Below the pieces are notes generated by a model that worked only from the letters and a program-made list of their open reading frames with translations, had not been told where the DNA came from and ran no database searches. This document shows, piece after piece, positions 10,420 through 20,334 of a DNA stretch of 64,000 nucleotides (its first letter is position 1; each line of letters starts with the position of its first letter). Source of the stretch: Myotis daubentonii (taxonomy: Eukaryota > Chordata > Mammalia > Chiroptera > Vespertilionidae); contig NC_081841.1 in assembly GCF_963259705.1 (NCBI RefSeq), forward strand, positions 116,038,979 to 116,102,978, given 5' to 3'. The translations under genes were made by a program, and so were the position numbers.

Positions 10420-13400
10420 ATGGCTACAAACAAGTACCTTTCAATAATAACTTTAAATGTAAATGGGCTAAATGCTCCAAACAAAAGATATCGAGTGGCT
10501 GAATGGATAAAAAATCATGACCCATACATTTGCTGTCTACAAGAGACCCACCTCATTAGAAAGGACTCACACAGACTGAAAGTGAAGGGATGGAAAAATA
10601 TCTTTCAGGCTAATGGAAAAGGAAAGAAAGCTGGGGTAGCAATACTTATATCGGACAAAATAGACCTCAAAGTGAAGGCCATAACAAGAGATACGGAAGG
10701 CCACTTCATAATACTAAAGGGATCAATACAACAAGAAGATATAACCTTGATAAACATATATGCACCCAATGCAGGAGCACCCAAATACATAAAAAATCTC
10801 CTGGAAGATATCAAAGGAGAGATCGACAACAATACAATCATAGTAGGGGACTTTAATACACCACTGTCATCACTGGATAAGTCCTCTAGACAAACAATCA
10901 GCAAAGAAACAGCAATGCTAAATGACTCACTAGATCAGATGGACTTAATTGACATCTTCAGAACACTTCACCCCACAGCCACGGAATATACATTCTTCTC
11001 AAGTGCTCATAGGACAGATTCAAAAATAGACCACATATTGGGTCACAAACAAAGTCTCCCCAAATTCAAGAAGATTAAAATAATACCAAGCATCTTCTCA
11101 GACCATGATGGCATAATATTAGAAATAAACTACAATAAAAACAACCCAAAGTACTCAAACACTTGGAAGCTGAAAAGCATGTTATTAAATATTGATTGGG
11201 TTACCAATGAGATCAAAGAAGAAATTAAAAACATCCTGGAAACTAATGACAATGAAAACACAACAATCCAAAACCTATGGGACACAATGAAAGCAGTCCT
11301 GAGAGGGAAGTTTATAGCTCTACAGGCCTATCTCAAAAAAAAACAAGAAAAAATGGTAGTAAATCATCTAACTTTACAACTCAAAGAATTAGAAAGAGAG
11401 CAACAAAGAAACCCCAGAGTGAGCAGAAGGAAGGAGATAATAAAGATTAAAGCAGAAATAAATGACATAGAGACCAAAAAAACAATACAGAAAATCAATG
11501 AAACCAAGAGCTGGTTTTTCGAAAGGATAAACAAGATTGAAAAACCTCTAGCCATGCACACCAAGAAGCAAAGAGAGAGGACCCAAATAAACAAAATCAG
11601 AAACGATAAGGGCGAAATAACAACAGACCCCACAGAAATACAAATGATTGTTAAAAAATGCTATGGACAGCTCTACTCCAACAAGCTAGACAACCTGGAA
11701 GAAATGGACAAATTCCTAGAAAAATACAACATTCCAAAACTCAATCAGGAAGAATCTAAAAATCTCAATAGGCCAATAACTATGGAAGAAATTGAAGCAG
11801 TCATCAAAAACTTTCCAGCAAACAAAAGCCCAGGACCAGATGGCTTCACAGGGGAATTTTACCAAACATTCAAGGAAGAACTAAAACCTATCCTCCTCAG
11901 ACTACTACAAAAAATTCAGGAGGAAGGAACACTTCCAAGCTCATTCTATGAAGCCAGCATCAACCTAATACCAAAACCCGGTAAAGACAACACAATGAAA
12001 GAGAATTACAGGCCAATATCGCTCATGAACATAGATGCCAAAATCCTCAACAAAATCTTAGCAAATCGGATCAGTACATCAGAAAGATCATACACCATGA
12101 CCAAGTAGGATTCATCCCAGGGATGCTAGGATGGTATAATATCCGCAAATCAATAAACGTGATACATCATATAAACAAATTGAAAGAAAAAAACCACATG
12201 GTCCTATCAATTGATGCAGAAAAAGCGTTTGACAAAATCCAACACCCATTTTTGATAAAAGCTCTCAGCAAGGTGGGAGTAGAAGGATCATACCTCTACA
12301 TAATAAAAGCCATATATGACAGGCCCACAGCCAACATCATACTCAATGGACAAAAACTAACACCATTTCCCCTAAGAACAGGAACAATACAGGGATGCCT
12401 GCTCTCACCACTCCTGTTCAACATCGTACTGGAATTGTTAGCCATTGCAATTCGGCAAGAGGAAGAAATAAAAGGCATCCAAATTGGAAAAGAGGAAGTA
12501 AAACTGTCCTTATTTGCAGACGACATGATATTATACATACAAAACCCTAGAGACTCCCTCAAAAAACTACTAGACTTAATACATGAATTTGGCAATGTAG
12601 CAGGATACAAAATTAACCCCAAGAAATCTGAGGCATTTCTATACACCAATACTGAACTTTCAGAAAGAGAGATTACAAAAACAATCCCATTTACCATCGC
12701 ACCAAAAAAATTAAGCTACCTAGGAATAAACTTAACTAAAGAGGTAAAAGATCTCTACTCAGAAAACTACAGGACGTTGAAAAAAGAGATAGAGGAAGAC
12801 ATAAACAAATGGAAGAACATTCCGTGTTTATGGATTGGTAGGATCAACATCATTAAAATGTCCATACTACCCAAAGCAATCTATAAATTCAACGCACTTC
12901 CCATTAAAACACCAATGGCATACTTCACAGATCTAGAATGAACTTTCCAAAAATTCATCTGGAATAAAAAAAGACTCCGAATAGCTGCAACAATCCTGAG
13001 AAAGAACAAAGTATGTGGGATCTCAATACCAGATATCAAGCTGTATTACAAAGCCACTGTTGTCAAAAATGCCTGGTACTGGCACAAGAACAGACATATA
13101 GATCAATTGAATAGAATAGAGAGCCCAGAAATCGGCCCGAACCAATATGCTCAGTTAATATTTGACAAAGGAGGCAAGAACATACAATGGAGCCAGGATA
13201 GTCTCTTCAATAAATGGTGTTGGGAAAATTGGACAGATACATGCAAGAAAATGAAACTAGACCACCAACTTACACCATACACAAAAATAAACTCAAAATG
13301 GATAAAGGACTTAAATGTACGACAGGAAACCATAAAAATTCTAGAAGAATCCAAAGGCCACAAAATCTCAGACATATGCCGAAGCAATTTCTTCACTGAT

Positions 13401-14238
13401 ACAGCTCCTAGGGCACTTGAAACTAGAGAAAATGAACAAATGGGACTCCTTCAAAATAAAAAGCTTCTGCTCAGCAAAAGAAACGATCAACAAAACAACA
13501 AGAAAACCCACTGTGTGGGAAAACATATTTGCCAATGTCATATCTGATAAGGGCCTAATCTCCAAAATTTATAGGGAACTCATACAACTTAACAAAAGGA
13601 AGATAAACAATCCAATCAAAAAATGGGCAAAGGAGGACCTAAATAGACACCTTTCAAAAGAGGACATTCAGAAAGCCAAGAGTCATATGAAAACATGCTC
13701 AAAGTCACTAATCATCTGAGAGATGCAAATCAAAACAACAATGAGGTACCATCTCACACCTGTCAGACTGGCTATCATCAACAAATCCACAAACGACAAG
13801 TGCTGGAGAGGATGTGGAGAAAAAGGAACACTTGTGCACTGCTGGTGGGAATGCAGATTGGTGCAGCCACTATGGAAGACAGTATGGAGTTTCCTTAAAA
13901 AACTGAAAATGGAACTCCCATTTGACCCTGTGATCCCACTTCTAGGAATATATCCCAGGAAACCAGAAACACCAATCAGAAAGGATATATGCACCCATAT
14001 GTTCATAGCAGCACAATTCACCATAGCTAAGATCTGGAAACAGCCTAAGTGCCCATCAGTAGATGAATGGATTAGAAAACTGTGATACATCTACGTGATG
14101 GAATACTATGTTGCTGTAAAAAAGAAGGAACTCCTACCATTTGCAACGGCATGGATGGAACTGGAGAGCATTATGCTAAGTGAAATAAGCCAGTCAATGA
14201 AGGAAAAATACCACATGATCTCACTCATTCATGGATAA
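10420..14238 (+). pseudogene. L1 ORF2p (endonuclease and reverse transcriptase), frameshifts and stops
   Basis: ORF2p nicks target DNA and reverse-transcribes the element. From 10420 the frame is open for 562 codons and includes an AP-type endonuclease with LNVNGLN (N14), QETH (E42), VGDFN (D144, N146) and SDHDG (D228, H229), followed by the start of the RT. Near 12070 a small deletion shifts the frame. RT continues at 12123-12941 with the catalytic FADDM near 12516. A TGA lies at 12939, a frame change near 13410, TGA codons at 13717 and 14083, and the natural end is about 14238. At least two stops look like CpG decay (CGA to TGA). The C-terminal Cys-rich region is recognisable ([14 protein letters not shown]). 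Confidence 0.93.
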
Positions 14239-14493
14239 TAGAGACCATTATAAACTTTTGAACAGTAATAGATACAGAGGCAGAGCTGCCTCAGATTGTC
14301 AAACTTCAGCCGGAAGGCCGGGGAAAGTTGGGGGGCAGGAGGGAGGGGTATAAGAGATCAACCAAAGGACTTGTATGCATGCATATATGCATAACCAATG
14401 TACATGGGACGCTGGGGGGTGGGAGAGGCCAGGGGATAGTCAGGGGCGGGGAAAAAAAAAGACACATATGTAATACCCTTTGTAATACTTTAA

Positions 14494-14497
14494 GCAA

Positions 14498-14541
<44 letters not shown>

Positions 14542-14557
14542 AAATAGTTTTTTGGGG
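14494..14557 (+). repeat. (AAAT)n L1 tail plus 3' TSD
   Basis: About twelve AAAT units form the L1 tail. The 3' copy of the TSD occupies 14543-14557. Confidence 0.92.
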
Positions 14558-14669
14558 TACCTATCATTATAATCTTGTCAGCTACTATCATTATCAAAGA
14601 GGTAAATAAAAAAAAATAAAAGGGCACTTAGATATATGCAGATGTAATTTGTAAACTTCTCTTATCAGA
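14558..14669. other. short AT-rich spacer, nothing recognised
   Basis: AT-rich DNA between the L1 and the next Helitron. No feature seen. Confidence 0.5.
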
Positions 14670-14808
14670 CTAGAGGCCCAGTGCACAAAATTTGTGCACT
14701 AAGGGGTGCGGTTCCCTCAGCCCAGCCTGCCCTTCTCACAGTCCAGGAGCCCTCAGTGGATGCCCTACTGACAGCTACAGTCTGGCAGCAGAGGCTCAGA
14801 GCAGGCGT

Positions 14809-14848
<40 letters not shown>

Positions 14849-15877
14849 TGCTGGGGGCCTGCCACCAGCCATACCATGGAGGCTTGAAGCAGGCGCCCCT
14901 CTGTGTTGATCTCTCAGGCTCCTAGCCTCCACTGCGTGTTTTTCTCTTCCTTGAGCTGTGGCCAGGGTGGGGTGCTGCATGCAGGCTGCATTTTCCTTCT
15001 CATGGATCACAAGATCACTTCAGAGACAGGGGGCAGGCCCTGCTGGGTGCTGCTTGTGGGGAGCGTTCCTGCTCTGGGATCGCCGTGGCGATCCCAGGAG
15101 CAGACCCACCTGGGGGCCCACCCTCCGCACTTGTCTGCTCTGTGATCGCCATGGTGATCCCAGGAGCAAGCCCACCTGGGGGCTGGCCACCCTCCGCACT
15201 TGTCAGCTCTGTGATCGCCATAGCAATCCAGCAGCAGGCCCACCTGGGGACCTGTCGCCCTCCGCACTTGCCTGCTCTGGTATCGCCATGACATCCCAGG
15301 AGCAGGCCCACCTGGGGGCTGGCCGCCCTCGCACTTCCCTGCTCTGTGATCGCCATGGCAATCCCAGCAATAGGCCTACCTGGGGGCCTGCCGCCCTCCG
15401 CACTTGCCTGCTCTGGGATCGCCATGGAATCCCAGGAGCAGGCCAACCTGGAGGCCCACCGCCCTCCGCACTTGCCTGCTCTGTGATCGCCATGGGATCC
15501 AGCAGCAGGCCCACCTGGGGGCCGCCCTCTCCACTTGCCTGCTCTAGGATCACCATCCCAGCAGCAGGCCCACCTGGGGGCCCGCTGCCCTCCACACTTG
15601 CCTGCTATGGGATGCAATGGGGTCCCAGCTGGCAGCCGGGCTTAGGCGGCACACAGGGGTCCTGCTGGGGCGGGGCTTAGGTGATGCAATCGTGCCACCT
15701 AAGCCCGGCCTCTCAGGACCGCATGCGGCCGGAATGGCGTCTGGTGCTGGCCAGTCCTGCCTGCAGTATGCAAATTAGCCGCCATCTTGGATGGAAGTTA
15801 ATTTGCATATGGCGCTGATTAGCCAATGGGAAGAGTAGCGGAGGTATGGTTAATTACCATTTTTGTCTTTTATTAGA
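14670..15877 (-). mobile_element. HeliBat-type Helitron with internal minisatellite
   Basis: Read on the minus strand it starts TCTAATAAAAGAC (15877) and ends with a GTGCACAAATTTTGTGCAC hairpin and GGGCCTCTAG (14670). Flanks are A/T as expected. Sub-terminal CATCTTGGATGG and TTAATTTGCATAT strings near the 5' end are shared with the Helitron at 39095-39653. The core holds a (TG)n run (about 14812-14847) and a roughly 70-bp minisatellite (15070-15610). Open frames across the core, up to 240 codons, follow the repeat and are not genes. Confidence 0.92.
15070..15610. repeat. about eight imperfect ~70-bp tandem units inside a Helitron
   Basis: The unit contains GATCGCCATGGCAATCC, AGCAGGCCCACCTGGGGG, and CCCTCCGCACTTGCCTGCTC in order. 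Copies differ by substitutions and small deletions. The related blocks in the Helitron at 740-1226 suggest the unit is family-specific. Confidence 0.85.
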
Positions 15878-16038
15878 TATGATGTACAGAGCATCAAAAG
15901 AATAGGAGATCTGAACACAAGAATAGCATAAAACCAATCCAAGCTTACAGGCATTAGGAAGGGCTGAGTGGAGAGTCAGGCCTTGATGTCTTTGCCAAGA
16001 TCATCACACCCTTGGCATAGCTATGCCTTCCCTTGTGC
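15878..16038. other. spacer, nothing recognised
   Basis: Unassigned sequence between the Helitron and a VES SINE. No coding or repeat signal seen. Confidence 0.45.
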
Positions 16039-16052
16039 CATGTTTACTTTAT

Positions 16053-16265
16053 TTTAAATATATTTTATTGATTTTTTACAGAGAGGAAGGGAGAGGAAAA
16101 GAGAGTTAGAAACATCGATGAGAGAGAAACATTTATCAGCTGGCTCATGCACACTCCCTACTGGGGTTGTGCCCACAACCAAGTACATGCCCTTGACTGG
16201 AATCAAACCCGGGACCCTTGAGTCTGCAGGCCAATGCTCTATCCACTTAGCCAAACTGGTTAGGG
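16053..16265 (-). mobile_element. VES SINE (tRNA-derived), copy 1
   Basis: On the minus strand it starts GCCCTAACCAGTTTGGC (tRNA-like head), has GGTTTGATTCC-type B box, and a body common to vesper bat VES elements, and ends in an A-rich tail. The flanking duplication is CATGTTTACTTTAT (16039-16052) and CATGCTTACTTTAT (16266-16279), 13 of 14 matching. Confidence 0.93.
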
Positions 16266-16339
16266 CATGCTTACTTTATAGAAGAACATTTTTATAACTC
16301 TAAAGCTATAGACCTAAACACAAAATTCTGTGTCTAAGG

Positions 16340-16643
16340 CAGTGGTTCTCAACCTTCCAAATGCTGTGACCCTTTAATACAGTTCCTCATGTTGTGGTGA
16401 CCCCCAACCATAAAATTATTTTTGTTGCTACTTCATAACTGTAATTTTGTTATGAATCGTAATGTAAATATCTGGTATGCAGGATGTATTTTCATTGTTA
16501 CAAATTGAACATAATTAAAGCATAGTGATTAATCACAAAAACAATATGTAATTATATATGTGTTTTCCGATGGTCTTAGGTGACCCTGTGAAAGAGTCGT
16601 TCGATCCCCAAAGGGGTCGTGACCCACAGGTTGAGAACCACTG
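16340..16643. mobile_element. SPIN-type non-autonomous hAT transposon with TSD GTCTAAGG
   Basis: Ends CAGTGGTTCTCAACCTT and AGGTTGAGAACCACTG are inverted repeats. Internal strings (TGACCCCCAACCATAAAATT, TGTTTTCCGATGGTCTTAGG) match what I recall of SPIN (SPace INvader) MITEs, related to rodent URR1. SPIN is known for horizontal spread among tetrapods, including Myotis. The 8-bp TSD GTCTAAGG at 16332-16339 and 16644-16651 is perfect. No coding capacity. Confidence 0.88.
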
Positions 16644-16651
16644 GTCTAAGG

Positions 16652-18901
16652 TAATATCCTTTACCATATCTTATGTTTTACTTTGTCTATTGAACTGAAA
16701 TAGTCATTGCCTCTGTTATTTTTAAGTGGACTTTCAGTGCTACATTTATGAGTTTCCCATTTTTAAGTGGATAAACCTGGCCAACACCACAACCCTAAAT
16801 ACTTTTACAAGTATCATCCACTGCAGACATTCTTCACAGAGAAAAATCTAGATTTTGGATGTCTGGTTTGGCCAACAGACATCCCACCAAGTTTATTGTG
16901 AAAGATCAGAGTTCTCTGACAACAGTATGAAGAATATTTCCCATCCAGGGATGAGTGACATTTGACGGGAATTTGTAGGTCTGGCAAGACATTGCATGTA
17001 CCAGGCCAAACCAAACATCAGATGGAAATCATCACTCAGACTACATAATATGGGCCCAGGCCCCTGTGGCCAGAGCACATGCTCAATTTACTGGACTTAG
17101 TAATGAAGCAGCAGCCAAATAGTAATACACATACTGTACAGGTGGAGGGGAGGATGACAGGGCCACTGGGACACCATCCAAGACCTACTCAGAATACTAC
17201 ACTCTAAGTTTTTCCAGGAGATCTTAGAGCCAAAATTATTTTTATCTTGTTTTTAGGAAATATTTTGAGCATACATGGATTTTGTGACCCATATTTCTAA
17301 ATATTTTCCTTTTTATGCTTGGGGAAAAGAAACCTTGTTTCAAATATCTACAAAGTGGAAAAATCATAAGAGAGAGGCAATTTTATTTAAATAACATATG
17401 TCTCCTACCATCTCTCTTCAACCTTTTTATTCTTCAATTGCAAATTCACTAGTTAGGAACAGTGTTCCTATACATTTTGCATTGTGACAGTGTACTATTT
17501 ATACCAAAAACTGTTGAATATTTTTACATGTATTTTTGTTAATTTATTTAAAAGAACTTTACAATGTGCTGTGGAAATATATCTTTAAATTATGCCTCCA
17601 TTGAGAAAATTTTCCTGAAGAGAGCAAATTGATTCATCATACCTAAACCTGCATATACCACAACTTCTGTATTACTGCTCTTCATTGAAACAAATAATTG
17701 AGAGTTTTTGTGTGTGCATTTGAAAGTATGGTAATTGCTGGGGTGAGGGATAAGAGTGGTGGAAGTAGAAGAGGGCATAGAAGGGATAAATAGTGAAAGA
17801 AAAATAGCATAAAATAAATTTTAAAAAATAATGAGAGGAAGATCAGAGTTTTAAACCTAGAAAATCTAGCACCAGAAACCAACATTTTTAATGACAATAC
17901 TATAATGCCTGTGTGATTTACAAGCTCATGGTGGGTGAGAAGCAAATGTATCAATATATATGAAAACACTTTTGTAAATTGTAAGACAGAAGGCACTACT
18001 TGTGGGCAATCAATAAATGCTATAGTAAAAAAGAAAGTATGTGATATTTACCCATTGTGTATAAAACCAGAAATCATGATGATGCATGCATATGGCAAAT
18101 ACAGAGGAAGATGATATCCCAAAGAAGGAGTGAAATCACTTTACTTAGATTATATTATAGTAGATTTCACTGAGCAGTTGAAGATGGCAGAAGATTCCCA
18201 AATGTGGAAAGGAAGATTAATTATAAAAATTCTGTGAACTTTAAATATTGTGCAGATATAAAAATCAATTAATTCTATCACATACATTATTATCTCTATG
18301 ACAACCAATGGCTATTAATATCCAATTTCCAAAAATGTATGTTTCCTGACAGATAAATTCTTATAACTAAAACAACATAGTTTTTCCAAATAAATATATT
18401 CACATTCATTTCAATAAAATTACATTTTGCCCACATCTTATTGTACAAATAATAAGGGAAGAGCCAAAAATGACTGTAGGCTGTTAACTCTAACAGAGGT
18501 CAGGTAATTTTGCTGTGCTTCCTCATGCTTTCTTAGAACTCCACATCACTCCACTTTACAAACCTATTTTTTCAGTCAGTTCAGTAAAAATTCAAATATT
18601 CTGACTGCTCTCATAAGTGGCAAATTAGGTGAAAGACTGCACCTTTGGTCCCTTACCAAGGAGCTAAGATTTTTCTCAGTAACCATTTTCCAATGGCGAA
18701 AGTTTTAGAGGAAAAAGAGATTGGTTATTCTGTTCAATTCAGAAAATGCTTTGACTGAAATATTTTAACTTTTTCTTTTAAAATTATGCCTACAATTTTT
18801 ATAGCCATTTATAATTTACAAAGTGCTGCTCTGTGTTATTTTGTTTAATCCTCACCAGAACACTATTTTATAAATGCAGAAATGGAAGTTACAGTCTGTT
18901 T
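16652..18901. other. 2.2-kb region with no gene or clear repeat
   Basis: Mostly AT-rich and complex. The part at about 16800-17230 is less AT-rich and looks like old decayed coding or retroviral sequence, but every frame has stops and I cannot name it. No splice-bounded exon, CpG island or tandem array is visible. Confidence 0.5.
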
Positions 18902-19609
18902 CTAAGGCCCTGATCCCCAAAGCTGCCCCGTCTCACAGTCCGGGAGCCCTCAGGTGATATCCTACTGATAGTCCCTGGGAAGCGGGCCTAAGCTGCAGTC
19001 TGACCTCCCTCTGTGGGAGGCGACTAGGTGATCATGGGAAGGCACTGCCCCCATCACCCTGCTGCTGCTGCCACTGCCAGCCACTGTGGCTGCTGGCCCT
19101 CAGCCCTCTCAGCCCTTGTTTCTTAGCGCTGGCCCTGCTCCCCACCCACTGGTGGGTGGGGAGCAATCTGGGGCCAGGCTGGCTGGAGGACGGGCTGTGG
19201 GAGGTTGAGGCACAGCAGGTTGCACCCTGTCCAGCCTCTGCAGAGGCATGGCGCCGGGATCAGGCTCATGACTATACCTCTGTGGCTGCCTCTGAGGAAG
19301 GGCCTGTGCCGAGGCCTCTCCTTCAGTGGCACTGCCTCTGCTCCTGATCCCGCAGTGGCACCGCCTCCTCTGCCCCTGCTCCATCAACATTTCTAGGGTG
19401 TCTACTGTGGTGTCACCAACCAGGACAGCTCACTGGGAATGCACTCCTGTGGGGGTATTTAACTGTGGTAGCATCGCATGTTTGGGGTTCCCCAAGTGTC
19501 CCTGATCTATGGAGCTGGCCATGGTGACGGGGAGTCCTGTTTGGGGAGAACCAATCTTGGGGGCAAAATGGTGTGGTGAAGGCTGAGGCATATCCGTGGT
19601 GATGGGCTA

Positions 19610-19749
19610 CAGGGGTGGGCAAACTTTTTGACTCAAGAGCCCCAATGGGTTCTTAAACTGGACCGGAGGGCCGGAACAAAAGCATGGATGGAGTGTTTGT
19701 GTGAACTAATATAAATTCAAAGTAAACATAATTACATAAAAGGATACCG

Positions 19750-19792
<43 letters not shown>

Positions 19793-19850
19793 TTTTATTC
19801 ATTTCAAATGGGCCGGATTCGGCCCACGGGCCGTAGTTTGCCCATGGCTG
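19610..19850. mobile_element. nhAT element inside the CREBBP capture
   Basis: CAGGGGTGGGCAAAC at the left and GTTTGCCCATGGCTG at the right, with a long poly-T (about 19752-19791) inside. Same family as 2207-2425. The TSD is not clean (GGGCTA-like on both sides). Confidence 0.87.
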
Positions 19851-19999
19851 GGCTAGAATGTGGAGACTGGCACTGGGGTCTGGAGACTGGACAGAGGCCA
19901 AAGATCTCACCTGGCTACTGAGGGATGTGGCCATCTGCTGGCCAGAGAGGTGAGGCCTGTGGTTCTCTGAGAGCATGTGCTGCTGGGGCTCATGGAGTT

Positions 20000-20334
20000 T
20001 GTTAGGTTTGTGCTGACAGGAGACAGACCAAGAGATGTTGTGAGAGTTTTAGAAATTTTATTTTTAATACACACCAGTATATCCATTTCAGCAACCAAGA
20101 GTAGGGAGGGTGGGATATTTATGTCTCTGTGTAGGTCAGATATAGGTGCAGGCAGTTTCAGGAAGCTGGGTCTAGCGTTGCTTTTCTCGGCTGCTTAGCT
20201 TCTCTTGTGACACCTGAAATGAAAATAACAGGAAAACAGCAGAGAGGGCAGGAGCCTCAAGCAGGGACAATAGAAAAGTACTGAGTGCAGGGGAGAAACT
20301 GAGGGCAGGGGAAAGGTACAGAGTATGCCTAACA
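20000..20334 (-). mobile_element. solo LTR inside the CREBBP capture
   Basis: Read on the minus strand, it runs from TGTTAGGCATAC to ACAAACCTAACA, so it starts TG, ends CA, and has short inverted ends. It carries an AATAAA-type signal (TTAAAAATAAAATTT). Flanks AACCC and AACTC are a 5-bp TSD with one mismatch. CREBBP homology stops and resumes exactly across it. No internal viral sequence remains. Class uncertain. Confidence 0.78.

Larger units (their letters stand above)
7182..14542 (+). mobile_element. full-length LINE-1 with perfect TSD, ORFs broken
   Basis: The 5' end GGAGCAAGAAAATGGCGGAG is L1-like. Order: 5'UTR (7182-9478), ORF1 (9479-10370), ORF2 (10420-14238), 3'UTR with a G-rich stretch (14310-14460), and an (AAAT)n tail (14494-14542). 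The 5'UTR is long (about 2.3 kb) and includes a pyrimidine-rich block at 8270-9120. A perfect TSD shows a single target-primed integration. Frameshifts and stop codons in both ORFs make it incapable of autonomous transposition, although decay is modest. Confidence 0.95.

Noticed and set aside
14958..15680. 240-codon plus and 200-codon minus open frames
   Set aside because: They track the ~70-bp minisatellite of a Helitron, and both strands are open.
16340..16643. Tandem or palindromic regulatory element
   Set aside because: The inverted ends, 8-bp TSD and internal motifs are fully explained by a hAT transposon.
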